Shown piece by piece: positions 9,210 through 18,226 of a stretch of DNA of 64,000 nucleotides. Origin of the DNA: JALORV01 sp963754065 (GTDB lineage: Bacteria > Pseudomonadota > Gammaproteobacteria > Burkholderiales > Burkholderiaceae_F); contig CAVWFH010000008.1 of assembly GCA_963754065.1 (NCBI GenBank), positions 62,001 through 126,000 on the forward strand, read 5' to 3'. The notes under the pieces were generated by a model, which saw only the letters and a list, made by a program, of their open reading frames with translations, made no database searches and had not been told where the DNA came from. Both the position numbers and the translations under genes were made by a program. The first letter of the stretch is position 1. Each line of letters opens with the position of its first letter.

Positions 9210-10532
9210 TCACGGAGCACGTGCGACGAGCGCGTCCGCATCGTCCGGATGACGAAACGCCAGGCAACTGTTCGAGCCGCCGAAACCGAGAGAGTTCGAC
9301 AGCGCCACGCGGATGCGTCGGTTCCGCGGCTCACCTCGCACCACGTCGACTTCGCAGTCCGGGTCGAGTTCGTGCAGATTGGCGTTGACCGGCAGGGTGG
9401 AGTGGTGAATCGCGAGCGCACACACGGCGGCCTCGACGGCACCGGCCGCGGCAATCAGGTGGCCCATGACGCTCTTCGTCGAGCTGACCGCCACCTTGTT
9501 CCAGTCCGCGCCGAACACGGCCCGGACCGCGGCGCACTCGCTGCGGTCGTTCATCGGCGTCGAGGTGCCGTGCGCGTTTAGGTAGTCGACATCGCCGAGC
9601 GTTGCGCCGGCGTCGCCGATCGCCTGGCGCATCGCCTGGATCGGTCCGTCGCCGGACGGATGCGAATCCGTGATGCGGTAGCTCGACAGTGAATTGCCGT
9701 CGCCGGCCAGCTCGGCGTAGATGCGCGCGCCGCGCCTGCGCGCCGACTCCCATTCCTCGAGAACGAGGAATCCGGCGCCTTCGCCGAGCACGAAGCCGTT
9801 GCGCGTGGCGTCGAACGGGCGGCTCGCGTGTTCCGGGGAGTCGTTGTCGGGCGACACCGCATTCAAGAGGCAGAACCCCGCCAGGCCGACGGGGTTGATC
9901 ATCGAATCGAAGCCGCCCGCCAGCACGCGATCGGCCGCGCCGCGCCGGATCAGTTTCAAGGCCGTGCCCACCGCCTGCCCGCCGGAAGCGCACGCCGTAT
10001 GGACCGAGCTCATATAACCGCGGATGCCGAACACCCGCGTCAGCAGCGCGGCGCCGGCGCTGGATTGGCTGCGAAAGAACGTCAGAGGATCCGCCGCCGA
10101 GCCATGGGCCGCCAGCAGCCGGTCCGGTTCGAGTTCGCCGTTTGCAGCCGCGTCCTGCTGCACTTGGACCAGTTCGTCGAAGGTGACACCCATCATTCCG
10201 GTGCCGACCACACAGCCCCAGCGCGTCGCCGTGTCCGGCGTCGGCCGGATACCGGCATCGGCGAAGGCCTGTGCTGCGGCGACCAGCGCGAAGCGGTGCG
10301 AACGGTTGGCCATCTTGAGTAGTTTGCGGTCGCCGATGGCCTGCTCAACGAGGTCGGGCGACAGATGCTTGACCTCGGCCGCGATGCGCACCGGGAAGCC
10401 GCTGGCGTCGAAGCTCGTGATCGGCGCGACGCCACTGCGGGCGGCGAGCAGCGCGGACCAGGTCGCGCCGACGTCATTGCCCGCCGGAGTGACGAGTCCG
10501 AGCCCGGTTATCGCGACGCGACGGCGTGTCAT
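9210..10532 (-). CDS. Beta-ketoacyl-ACP synthase II-like (KS-alpha)
   Basis: The product has 440 residues with the full catalytic set of a FabF-type condensing enzyme: Cys181 in VHTACASGG, His in LNAHGTSTPMND, and His in KSVMGHLIAAAGAVEA. It extends an acyl chain by decarboxylative condensation with malonyl-ACP. The start at 10532 overlaps the stop of the upstream dehydratase gene by four bases (ATGA), indicating translational coupling. The longer open frame to 11111 is antisense-like and rejected. The neighbouring KS-beta gene begins 16 bases downstream. Confidence 0.88.
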   Translation of the reverse strand: MTRRRVAITGLGLVTPAGNDVGATWSALLAARSGVAPITSFDASGFPVRIAAEVKHLSPDLVEQAIGDRKLLKMANRSHRFALVAAAQAFADAGIRPTPDTATRWGCVVGTGMMGVTFDELVQVQQDAAANGELEPDRLLAAHGSAADPLTFFRSQSSAGAALLTRVFGIRGYMSSVHTACASGGQAVGTALKLIRRGAADRVLAGGFDSMINPVGLAGFCLLNAVSPDNDSPEHASRPFDATRNGFVLGEGAGFLVLEEWESARRRGARIYAELAGDGNSLSSYRITDSHPSGDGPIQAMRQAIGDAGATLGDVDYLNAHGTSTPMNDRSECAAVRAVFGADWNKVAVSSTKSVMGHLIAAAGAVEAAVCALAIHHSTLPVNANLHELDPDCEVDVVRGEPRNRRIRVALSNSLGFGGSNSCLAFRHPDDADALVARAP

Positions 10533-11380
10533 GGCTGCGCCGGCTCCAGCCGACCCACTTCGATGCGCGCAGTGGCAACTGTCTTGCCCTCGTTGCGGGC
10601 GCCCAGCTTCAGTCGCGCGCGGTCGTCCTCCGTTTCGAGCAGATCGATCTCCAGCTCGAGCGTCGTCCCAGGCGCAGTGAAGGAACGAATCTTCACCTGC
10701 TCTACCTGTCTCGGCATCAGGGCGGACGATGCAGGCGCGGACAGTGCCTCGTGCGCCAACTGCACGGCGAGTCCGGCGAGTGCATCGAGCAGCAGCGTGC
10801 CCGGGAAAACCGGCCGGCGCGGAAAGTGATCGTCGAAGTAGGGCGTGCCCTGCTGGGGCGGAACCTGCAGCCTGGCACGCAGGCGCTGACCCGCCGCGTG
10901 TTCCCGCGACTCGATCACGGGCACGGGCACGCCGGTGAACCGCCCGGCTGCGGCGCCTACGGTGCACAGCGTGTCGAAATCGGCACGCACCGCTTCGGGC
11001 GCATCGAAGTCGACCATCGGCAGCATCGGGCCTACGCAGTCGACCAGTTCCAGCGCAGGGCGGCCATCGATCCACGCGCGTCCACGGTAAGCCACGGCCT
11101 CGGGGTCGCACCGTTCGATGTCAGCCTCGAGCCTCAGCGTCTGGCCCGGCACGGCCATCCGGTGGTAGCGCGTCTCGGACGCGAGCCCGGCCACCGGCCG
11201 AAAAGCAAAATCAAGCCCGGCCATGGCAGACCACGCGGCCAGCTGGCCAACGGCTTCAGCCATCAGCGAGGCGGGAAAGCGTGTCGCGTTCGCCGGCACG
11301 GTGTACAGCCCTTCGATGTGTCCGCCCGCATGCTGCGTGATGCGGTCGACAAACGAGAAGGCGCGAAAGCGCTCGCTCAT
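10529..11380 (-). CDS. Double-hotdog 3-hydroxyacyl-ACP dehydratase
   Basis: The product has 283 residues with two hotdog folds. The C-terminal one has a clear FabA/FabZ signature, DDHFPRRPVFPGTLLLDAL, with the catalytic His. The N-terminal one retains FPASLMAEAVGQLAAW, the helix and acidic region of a FabZ half. It would dehydrate 3-hydroxyacyl-ACP to trans-2-enoyl-ACP in the dedicated elongation cycle. It overlaps the KS-alpha gene by four bases and follows the carrier protein gene by 43 bases. The family call is sure; which half is catalytic is inferred from the motif. Confidence 0.8.
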   Translation of the reverse strand: MSERFRAFSFVDRITQHAGGHIEGLYTVPANATRFPASLMAEAVGQLAAWSAMAGLDFAFRPVAGLASETRYHRMAVPGQTLRLEADIERCDPEAVAYRGRAWIDGRPALELVDCVGPMLPMVDFDAPEAVRADFDTLCTVGAAAGRFTGVPVPVIESREHAAGQRLRARLQVPPQQGTPYFDDHFPRRPVFPGTLLLDALAGLAVQLAHEALSAPASSALMPRQVEQVKIRSFTAPGTTLELEIDLLETEDDRARLKLGARNEGKTVATARIEVGRLEPAQP

Positions 11381-11423
11381 CGACGGCCGCGTCCCGGTCT
11401 GCGGATTCGGCGCGCTTGCCGGC

Positions 11424-11852
11424 TCAGGCGACCGCTTGCGCTGCCGCTCGCGCCCGGATCACGACCTTGCAGAAGGTCTCCGGCGTGAACAGGCGCGGGA
11501 CGTCCACGGCCTTGAGCGGCGTCTTGAATCGCTCGGCAGGAACCTCGGTCAGGAACTCCTTGAGCCGCGCCAGGCCGGCATCGGTCACGATGCCCTTGCT
11601 CTCGAACTCCGCTTCGGGCAACGGTCCCCGCGCGTCCTCGACGATCTTGCCGCGCGGAATCTTCACGCCGAAGCCGCGTTCGAGTCGAAACACCAGGTCG
11701 AGAAAATCGATCGACTCGGCGTCCAGGCCTTCGATCAGCGGAATCTTCGGTTTGACGTCTTCTACGTCGCAGCCGAGTGCATCGGCGATGATCTGAGCGA
11801 CCTTTGGAAAGACTTCATCGATCTCTTGCTGGCTGATTGCCTCTGCTGACAT
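11424..11852 (-). CDS. AcpXL-like acyl carrier protein with C-terminal extension
   Basis: The product has 142 residues. Residues 10-75 match acyl carrier proteins; the phosphopantetheine attachment region reads GLDAESIDFLDLVF, with Ser47 as the modified residue. This, and the following FGVKIPRGKI, resembles the AcpXL carrier used for very long chain fatty acids on rhizobial lipid A (GIDSLDFLDIVF type), here with two extra residues before Ser. The C-terminal 65 residues are longer than in usual ACPs and of unknown role. The ATG at 11852 is preceded by GAGTGAGGG. It sits between the ketoreductase and dehydratase genes of the operon. Confidence 0.8.
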   Translation of the reverse strand: MSAEAISQQEIDEVFPKVAQIIADALGCDVEDVKPKIPLIEGLDAESIDFLDLVFRLERGFGVKIPRGKIVEDARGPLPEAEFESKGIVTDAGLARLKEFLTEVPAERFKTPLKAVDVPRLFTPETFCKVVIRARAAAQAVA

Positions 11853-11856
11853 TCCC

Positions 11857-12627
11857 TCACTCCATCTTAAAGCCGCCATCGACGTGCAGCACTTCGCCGG
11901 TAATGTAGTCGGCGAAGCGCGACGCCAGGAACCAGACCGCATGGGCCACGTCTTGTGCCTGCCCATAGCGGCGCAGGAGGATGCGTGCCTTGACGTCATC
12001 ACCCGCCAGATCACGAACCTGCTGCGACATCTCGGTCTCGATCACGCCGGGCGCCACGCAGTTTACAGAGATCTTGCGCGAGGCCAGTTCCACCGCCATG
12101 GCCCGTGTGAACGCGTTGATCGCCCCCTTGCTGGCGGCGTAATTCGACTGGCCGCGTCCGCCCTTTTCACCGGCCACGGAACTCAGGTTGACGATGCGGC
12201 CCGAGCGCTTCGAGATCATGTGCGGCACGACCGCGCGGGTGACGTTGAACACTCCGCCGATGTTGGTGTCCAGGACGGACCGGATATCGGCATCGTCCAG
12301 CAGCGCGAGCAGGTTGTCGCGCACGATGCCGGCGTTGTTGACCAGCACGTCGATGCGTCCCCGGCCGGTGATGACCCGGTCGACCGCCTCGGTGACCGCG
12401 GTCGCGTCGGTCACGTCGACCTGCATCGCTTCAGCCTGGCCGCCGGCGGCCGCCACCGCGTCAACGACCTCGCGCGCGGCCTCGGCATTGCCGCGGAAGA
12501 AGAAGACGACGTCGACGCCGTCGCCGGCAAGCCGCTCGACGATGGCGCGGCCGATGCCGCGGCTGCCGCCGGTGACCAGTGCGACTTTTCCGGCAAGGCC
12601 GGAATCGGATGCCTGCATGGGTTCCAT
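11857..12627 (-). CDS. 3-oxoacyl-ACP reductase, FabG family
   Basis: This 256-residue SDR has the NADP-binding GGSRGIG, the NNAG motif and the catalytic Ser...YAASK. It ends in VDGGFKME, typical of FabG. It would reduce 3-oxoacyl-ACP to 3-hydroxyacyl-ACP within the dedicated synthase. Either ATG at 12627 or 12618 is possible; 12627 is given because it leaves only five bases after the upstream gene. Four bases separate its stop from the ACP start downstream. Confidence 0.87.
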   Translation of the reverse strand: MEPMQASDSGLAGKVALVTGGSRGIGRAIVERLAGDGVDVVFFFRGNAEAAREVVDAVAAAGGQAEAMQVDVTDATAVTEAVDRVITGRGRIDVLVNNAGIVRDNLLALLDDADIRSVLDTNIGGVFNVTRAVVPHMISKRSGRIVNLSSVAGEKGGRGQSNYAASKGAINAFTRAMAVELASRKISVNCVAPGVIETEMSQQVRDLAGDDVKARILLRRYGQAQDVAHAVWFLASRFADYITGEVLHVDGGFKME

Positions 12628-12632
12628 CGCTG

Positions 12633-13427
12633 TCAGCCCGAGATCGCGAAGCCGCCGTCGACGAACAGCGTGTGGCCATTGATCATCGCGGCCTCCGGCA
12701 GGCACAGCAGATAGACCGCGCCGGCGACGTCCTCGGGACTCAGCACCGGACCCGCCGGCGTGCGCGCCTTGAAGTTGGCGAGGAGCTCCTCGCGGTTCGG
12801 AAAGTACGACAGCGCGTCGGTCTCGACGACGCCGGCGCTGACGGCGTTGACGCGAATGCCCCGGGGACCGAGTTCCTGCGCAAGCGAACGCACCAGCGAT
12901 TCGAGCGCCGCCTTCGACGCTCCGATGAAAGCGTAGTTCGGCATCGCGCGTACCGAGCCGAGGCTCGACATCGCGATGATGCGGCCGCCGCCGTCCATCA
13001 TCGGTACGGCCCGCTGCGCGAGCAGGTTCAGCGCGAAGGCGTTCGTCTCGAGGCACCAGCGCCAGTGCTTCAGCGTCATGTCCATCGCCGGCTTCAGCAC
13101 GCCGCTGGCAGCATTGCTGACGACGATGTCGAGGCGGCTGAAATGCTTCGGCAGCTCGGCAAACATCTCGTCGACGCTGTCGGGTAGACCGACGCTGGCC
13201 TTCAGGGCAACAGCACGGCGGCCGAGCGCCCGGAACTCCTCACACAGTGCTTCGGCCTCGTCTTGGCTGTTGTAATAGTTGACGACGACATCGCAGCCGG
13301 CATGCGCCAGCTTGCGTACGATCGCGCGTCCGATCCCGCGGGCCGCCCCAGTCACGAGGGCCGTCTTGCCCGTCAGTGGCAACGCAGTGCCGGTGGTGTC
13401 GGTCGAGGATGTGGCGACAGTGGGCAT
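12633..13427 (-). CDS. FabL-like enoyl-ACP reductase (SDR)
   Basis: The product has 264 residues when started at ATG 13427 (MPTVATSS). It is an SDR with GAARGIG and an active site NYAFIGASKAALE, in which Tyr and Lys are separated by six residues, the spacing of enoyl reductases rather than the YxxxK of FabG. The stretch NAVSAGVVETDALSYFPNRE closely parallels Bacillus FabL (enoyl-ACP reductase III). It supplies the final reduction, so the operon encodes a complete saturating elongation cycle. It is the first gene of the minus-strand operon; its promoter should lie between 13428 and 13680, a region shared with the divergent transporter gene. Confidence 0.8.
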   Translation of the reverse strand: MPTVATSSTDTTGTALPLTGKTALVTGAARGIGRAIVRKLAHAGCDVVVNYYNSQDEAEALCEEFRALGRRAVALKASVGLPDSVDEMFAELPKHFSRLDIVVSNAASGVLKPAMDMTLKHWRWCLETNAFALNLLAQRAVPMMDGGGRIIAMSSLGSVRAMPNYAFIGASKAALESLVRSLAQELGPRGIRVNAVSAGVVETDALSYFPNREELLANFKARTPAGPVLSPEDVAGAVYLLCLPEAAMINGHTLFVDGGFAISG

Positions 13428-13679
13428 CGGACGTGGAGGTGGGACGTGGAGGAAGGCAGCACGAAGGCTGGGGCTGCGCGGGTGCAATTGTAGGGCGTCG
13501 ACGGGCCGGTGATTGGAGCAGCTCGATCGGCCGCTCGCGATTGGAGGCATACGACTATGCATACTGCGCCTGGCGTCGACCCGGTTGCCGCCATCCGCAC
13601 GGTGCCTGCGCGGCTGAAGAGGACTGCAGGCGCACGATGCTCTTCGAGGACTTGGAAACGTTGGTACGGCACGACAGCA

Positions 13680-14648
13680 ATGGGACAGACTGAACCACGG
13701 ATCCCGGGCGAGCCAGCCGCGACGTCGCGAGAGCGGGCGGCGCTGCTGCTGGCCTTCGCGCTGATTCTCGTCTGGGGCATCAACTTCAGCGTGCAGAAAG
13801 CCGTGTTCGCGGCGGTCACGCCGGGCGGATTCCTGTTCGTCCGTTACCTGATCATGCCGGTTTGCGCCGTCGCATTGCTGTGGCAGCGCTACGGCACGCG
13901 CTGGCCACGCCTGCCGCGCGCCGAGTGGTGGGCACTATTGCGGCTGGGACTACTCGGCCACCTGATGCACGTCGGGCTCGTGACCTTCGGCATCGACTGG
14001 TCTACGGCGTTTTCGAGTTCGCTGATCCTGGCCTGCGGCCCTGTGTTCACGTTGCTGCTGCTGCGCTGGCTCGGCGTCGAGCGGCTGACCCGTGCACAGA
14101 TCGCCGGTGTCGCGGTCGCGTGCGTCGGCGTCCTGGTCTTCCTGTCGGACAAGCTGCTCGGTGCGCAGTGGCGAGCGAGCGGAGGTGATCTCGTGCTGCT
14201 GATTGCCGCCTTTTTCTTCTCCGCCTACACGGTGGCGGCGAAGCCCCTGATCGAGCGCCACGGGGGTGTGCTCGTGATGGCCTATGCCACGCTGCTCGGA
14301 GCCGTGCCTGTACTGATCCTCAGCCTGCCGGCAGGACTGAAGGTCGATTGGGCCAGTGTGTCTCTGGCGATCTGGGCGGGTCTGCTCTGGGCGGTTGTGC
14401 TGTCGGCGTTTGCCGGCTGGATCGTCTGGGGCTGGGTCAATGCCGTGCGTGGTGTGGCCCGCACGGCACCGCTGATGTACCTGATGCCGCCGGTGGCAGG
14501 GCTGGTGGCCTGGTGGGTGACCGGCGAAGGCTACGGCGCGATCAAGCTGCTGGGTGCTGCGGTCACGCTCATTGGCGTAGCGATCGCCCAGTTCGCCCGT
14601 CGTGGTGATCCCGCCCGCAATGTCGAAAGCGTAGGCGTCGTCGACTGA
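13680..14648 (+). CDS. EamA/DMT family transporter
   Basis: The predicted product is a 322-residue inner-membrane protein with about ten helices arranged as two EamA repeats; it begins its first helix at LLLAFALILVWGINFSVQKA. Members export metabolites or amino acids, but the substrate cannot be told from sequence. The ATG at 13680 is preferred over upstream starts because the preceding frame is not membrane-like and the family usually begins about 15 residues before helix one. It is divergent from the fatty acid synthase operon. Confidence 0.83.
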   Translation: MGQTEPRIPGEPAATSRERAALLLAFALILVWGINFSVQKAVFAAVTPGGFLFVRYLIMPVCAVALLWQRYGTRWPRLPRAEWWALLRLGLLGHLMHVGLVTFGIDWSTAFSSSLILACGPVFTLLLLRWLGVERLTRAQIAGVAVACVGVLVFLSDKLLGAQWRASGGDLVLLIAAFFFSAYTVAAKPLIERHGGVLVMAYATLLGAVPVLILSLPAGLKVDWASVSLAIWAGLLWAVVLSAFAGWIVWGWVNAVRGVARTAPLMYLMPPVAGLVAWWVTGEGYGAIKLLGAAVTLIGVAIAQFARRGDPARNVESVGVVD

Positions 14649-14727
14649 CGCAGCGAAGGAATCGCAGGTTTCGCGGGACGATGGGGCTCGGACCCATCGC
14701 ACGAAAGCAGCCGATACTTCGCGACGC

Positions 14728-15790
14728 CTAGTAGAGCGCCATCGGGTTCCCCGGGGAACCGGTCGCGCCTTTCATCTTCAGCGGAGACCACACAAACAGG
14801 AATTCGTAAGCCTTGTCGGCAACCAGCTGCGAAAGGTCCAGGTTCTCCAGGTTCCAGATGCCGCGCTTGGTCTGCAACTTGACGTGACACTCGAAGGGCT
14901 GGGGAGTTTCGCCACCGAAGCCCTTGCCAACAGCCTCTGTCCCCCAAGTGTCGGCGCCGGTCAGGATGACCTTGCGTTCGGCCAGATACTCGCAGGCTGA
15001 TATGCCGAAACCGGGCTCGCCGGCGTTGAACTGGGCAATGCGCTTGGCCTTCTCGGCGGCGTCGAACTTGTCCCAATCCCTTGGATGCCAGAGATCGCCG
15101 TGGCCGGTGTAAAGGAACACGCAATCGCCAGCTCCAATCGGGGCGATCCCTTGCCGCTGGACCATTGCCTGCACGTCCTTGGCGGTCACGATGCCCGGAT
15201 CGCTGGCACTGTTCTCCTTCGGTACCGGAAGTACTCCGCCGCGCAGCGCCACGGCGTCAAGCAGCACACCACGGCACACGAAGCCCTTTTGCGCGACATG
15301 CTCCACCCCCAGCGGGCCCAAGCCGGTTGCACTGATCTCCTTGTCGTGCAGGAAGCGGCCGTTGTAGTAAAACATTCCCTTCGACGTGATGACGCCGATG
15401 TGGCCAGGCCCGTCGAACTGCGTGCCGATCTGACCAAGCTCCGTGGCCACGTACTCGTCGTTGTAGATCAGCTGCTGGTCACCGAAAGGACCGCCGGTCG
15501 GTAGTCCGGGAATGACGAGCTTCCAGCTGCGCGTAGCCGAAGGCCGGCGCGTCCGACGCGTAGACCTTGCCGAGTGTTGCGGTCTTGCCTTTCTTGACGA
15601 GACCGACGGCCTTCAGCACCAGTTCCGGTGTCGTGCGGTTGACCGCGCCGACCATGTCACTCGGGCCCCACTCGCTGGGCGCCCACTTCGCAGTGAGTGG
15701 TTCGTCGTTGACGGGTTGCTGCGCGCCGACCGATGCAGTCAGTGACGCGATCGCAAGAGCGAGAAATGCGGGTTGCCAGTGAAGTCGCAT
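14728..15790 (-). CDS. Exported cyclase-family (kynurenine-formamidase-like) hydrolase, frame broken by one extra base
   Basis: Starting at ATG 15790, residues 1-24 are a signal peptide. The frame is lost near 15525-15540, but the next frame continues in register (SWKLVIPGLPTGGPFGDQQL then ATELGQIGTQFDGPGHIGV) to 14728. The span is 3n+1 bases, so one extra base restores about 353 residues. GTQFDGPGH is the metal-binding motif of the cyclase family (usual form HxGTHxDxPxH), and the late CEYLAERKVILTGADTWG is also typical. The likely activity is hydrolysis of a cyclic or amide substrate in the periplasm; the substrate is unknown. Confidence 0.72.
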
Positions 15791-16195
15791 GCCTACCTCC
15801 AATGACGAATCAACGACGGAATTCTCAAGGGCGGGTGGGGTGATCGCCGCCACGAGCCTGTGGTGTCCACTATGCGGCAAGTCCGGCATGGCTGTCCATG
15901 CTTCGCTCTACGACGGGCCTCGAGATGCCTCGCGCTGCACGCCTCTTGGCTGCCGCGCCGCTCTGCGCAGGGCATGGAATGTCGGCACGGGCTGACAGCG
16001 TGTCACGTTCGCCCGTCAGAGTGCGCGTTGCTTCACCTTGCCGCCTCAGGCCGGACGGAAAGTGCGGACTATTCATCAGCGGTTGCTCCGACAGTGCGTG
16101 CGCAAAGCGCTGAATACTCGCGGGACTTTGGCAGGAGCGGGGCGCAGAGTTCTCCCACGCCGAAACCCGTTTGGCGCAACCTGAGGAGTATGAAA

Positions 16196-16585
16196 ATGCT
16201 GAAGTCAAAGTTTGTTCTTGCCGCATCTCTTGTCCTGGCTACGACCGGTGTGTTTGCAGATGAAAGCGATCCGCACATCAACGACTGGTCCACCTTCAGT
16301 TCCACCGTCACCCACGAGCAGGTCAAGCAGGAAATGCGTGACGCGTATGCGCGTGGCGATCGCGACATGGGTGAAGCCGGTTACGTCGTCGCACAGAGCC
16401 CGTCGTCACCGCGCAGCCGCGCCGAAGTGCTGGCCGAACTGCGTGAAGCACAGCGTCTCGGTCTTCTGTCGGTCGGCGAAAGCGATCCTCCGATCGCCAC
16501 AGCCGAGCAGGAACGCCTGATTGCGAAAGCGGGGCACGATGCCGCCGAGCAGTTTGCGAAATCGGCTGACGACGTCGAGGGATGA
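16196..16585 (+). CDS. DUF4148 domain exported protein
   Basis: The product has 129 residues with a signal peptide (LKSKFVLAASLVLATTGVFA) followed by the DUF4148 pattern SRAEVLAELREAQRLGLLSVGE. This family is common in Burkholderiales; its function is unknown. An ATG also occurs at 16190, but AGGAG at 16184-16188 has ideal seven-base spacing to 16196 and only one base to 16190, so 16196 is chosen. Confidence 0.8.
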   Translation: MLKSKFVLAASLVLATTGVFADESDPHINDWSTFSSTVTHEQVKQEMRDAYARGDRDMGEAGYVVAQSPSSPRSRAEVLAELREAQRLGLLSVGESDPPIATAEQERLIAKAGHDAAEQFAKSADDVEG

Positions 16586-16932
16586 TGGAGGCCGGTCGCC
16601 CGATCCCGCATCGGGCGCCTCCCCCGCACTGCTGACCGACCGTCGAAAGGTTCCTCTCAACCGCTGCGGACGCGAAAGCGACGCGGTGCGGCGCGAGCGC
16701 ACCTTCGACGGTCGCGTCAGTTCATGCATCGACCTGCGGTTGGTCCGACCTGTTGGACTCTGGCCGTCCTCCGGTGGGATCGCTCTCAACCGGGCGGACG
16801 CGCGTCCTTGCCGCGCTGCGCCATGTCGATAGGGCACGACAAATAAGCCTGAATGCAGCCCCTTTTTGAGCGGTGATGGCTCGAAGCACTGAGTCAGGCT
16901 GTGATCGTCTCTTTGCTGAATGACTCGAGGCG
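16586..16932. other. Intergenic region, no gene seen
   Basis: About 350 bases after the DUF4148 gene. Frames here are short and lack ribosome binding sites or recognisable motifs, and I see no clear terminator. Confidence 0.35.
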
Positions 16933-17070
16933 ATGTCAACACCTTCCGCGGTTTCGCAGGACCAGCAGATCGAAGGCCATGACGCCACGCGCGGCCTGCT
17001 CATTGCAGCGCTGATGGGCGCACTCATCTGGACGGCGATTGCCGGAATCTGGAACTGGGTCGTCGCCTGA
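16933..17070 (+). CDS. Short single-helix membrane protein (45 residues)
   Basis: An ATG at 16933 opens a 45-codon frame encoding an N-terminal polar stretch (MSTPSAVSQDQQIEGHDATR) followed by one hydrophobic helix, LLIAALMGALIWTAIAGIW, and a short tail. This is the layout of small inner-membrane proteins. A weak GAGG sits close to the start. It is convergent with the SDR gene that ends at 17089. There is no recognised family, and it could be a chance frame. Confidence 0.42.
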   Translation: MSTPSAVSQDQQIEGHDATRGLLIAALMGALIWTAIAGIWNWVVA

Positions 17071-17088
17071 ATCACGGCGGCGCAGCGA

Positions 17089-17916
17089 CTACGCTCCGCT
17101 CGGATCTGATTTCATGCCGCGCGCGAGCGTTCCGACGACGCGTCGCAGCAGCCACTTCGGCGTGGCGCGTGATGCGAGGGTCACGGCCTGGTTGACTGCG
17201 CCGGGAATCCTGATGACTTCGCCCTGCATGCAAGCCCGGTAGCCTTCGTCGGCAACGCTTTCCGCATCGCCAATCAGGATGCCGGGCAACCTGGCGAGCC
17301 GGGCGTTCGCCACGGTGGCACTGCTCAGCATGTGGGTGGCGGTGATACCGGGACAAAGGGCCGTCACCGTCACTCCGCAACCCTTGAGTTCCTCGGCAAG
17401 GGATTCCGTAAGCGACAGCACGTAGGCCTTGGTGGCTGCGTAGGTAGCCAGCAGTGGTATCGGCTGGAACGCGGCGATGGAAGCGACATTGAGCACGCGT
17501 CCATAGCCGCGCTTGCACATGGGTGGCAGAAACTGCGCCAGCATCCCCGTCAGGCCGGCGACGTTGAGGTCGACCATCTCCTCGTGCTGCCGCGGCGGCG
17601 TCGTGGCAAACGCGCCCTGCCGCAACACGCCGGCGTTGTTGACCAGCACATCGATGGCAATGCGCTTGCGCCTGAGTGTGGCGCCCAGTGCCTGGGCTGC
17701 CGCGGGCCGGGCGAGATCGGCCGCCTGCACCCACACCTTCACGCCATGCTCGGACGACAGCGACGCGGCGAGGGCTTCGAGCTTTGCGGTGTTGCGTGCC
17801 ACCAGCACCAGGGCGTGCCCGGCTTGCGCAAATCGCTTTGCCAGGGCCTCTCCGATACCGGATGACGCGCCGGTGATCAACGCAGTGTCGACGCGATGCT
17901 TCCTTGATCCAGCCAT
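17089..17916 (-). CDS. Short-chain dehydrogenase/reductase
   Basis: This 275-residue SDR has GASSGIG cofactor binding, NNAG, Ser and a YAATKAY active site. The long C-terminal segment after the substrate loop (LLRRVVGTLARGMKS) is typical of DltE/YqjQ-like classical SDRs. NADP(H)-dependent oxidoreductase activity is expected; the substrate is unknown. It appears monocistronic. Confidence 0.8.
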   Translation of the reverse strand: MAGSRKHRVDTALITGASSGIGEALAKRFAQAGHALVLVARNTAKLEALAASLSSEHGVKVWVQAADLARPAAAQALGATLRRKRIAIDVLVNNAGVLRQGAFATTPPRQHEEMVDLNVAGLTGMLAQFLPPMCKRGYGRVLNVASIAAFQPIPLLATYAATKAYVLSLTESLAEELKGCGVTVTALCPGITATHMLSSATVANARLARLPGILIGDAESVADEGYRACMQGEVIRIPGAVNQAVTLASRATPKWLLRRVVGTLARGMKSDPSGA

Positions 17917-18015
17917 GCGGTCTGCCTCCGGCCGCCGGGGCGGCGCGTGCTGTCAGCCCCTGCGGTTCGCCGGCTCGTGGCTCGGGCGGCCGTGCAGCCG
18001 CGTTGCCCGTCCGCG

Positions 18016-18138
18016 CTACTTGGTAGGCGTGGGCGGCTTGCTGCTTGTCGAACCAAATGGCACGGCGGGACCACTCGGCTTCTTCGATTGCTTGGGCTTC
18101 TTCTTTTCCTTGTTGCTGCGTAGCTGACCTTTGGCCAT
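18016..18138 (-). CDS. Short highly basic protein (40 residues)
   Basis: The frame starts at ATG 18138 with GGGAGA about seven bases upstream. It encodes MAKGQLRSNKEKKKPKQSKK followed by a Pro/Ser/Thr-rich tail. The N-terminus MAKGQLRSNKE is a pattern I recall from short conserved hypothetical proteins of beta- and gammaproteobacteria. The charge suggests nucleic acid or ribosome contact, but this is inference. It lies between an SDR gene and a monooxygenase-like gene, all on the minus strand. Confidence 0.7.
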   Translation of the reverse strand: MAKGQLRSNKEKKKPKQSKKPSGPAVPFGSTSSKPPTPTK

Positions 18139-18226
18139 TCGTGTTCTCCCGGAAAGGAAAGACTTACTCGACATTCACCCGATAACTATCCAACGATGTG
18201 AAGCGAAACGCAAACCCTCCCGTCGG

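Noticed and set aside
9210..11111. Extended KS-alpha with a 190-residue N-terminal extension
   Set aside because: The extension is antisense-like and overlaps the dehydratase gene; the KS starts at 10532 with an ATGA overlap.
6669..13427. Aryl polyene biosynthesis cluster
   Set aside because: The presence of a FabL-like enoyl reductase and the lack of thioesterase, LolA-like, glycosyltransferase and ammonia-lyase genes do not fit; the carrier protein resembles AcpXL.
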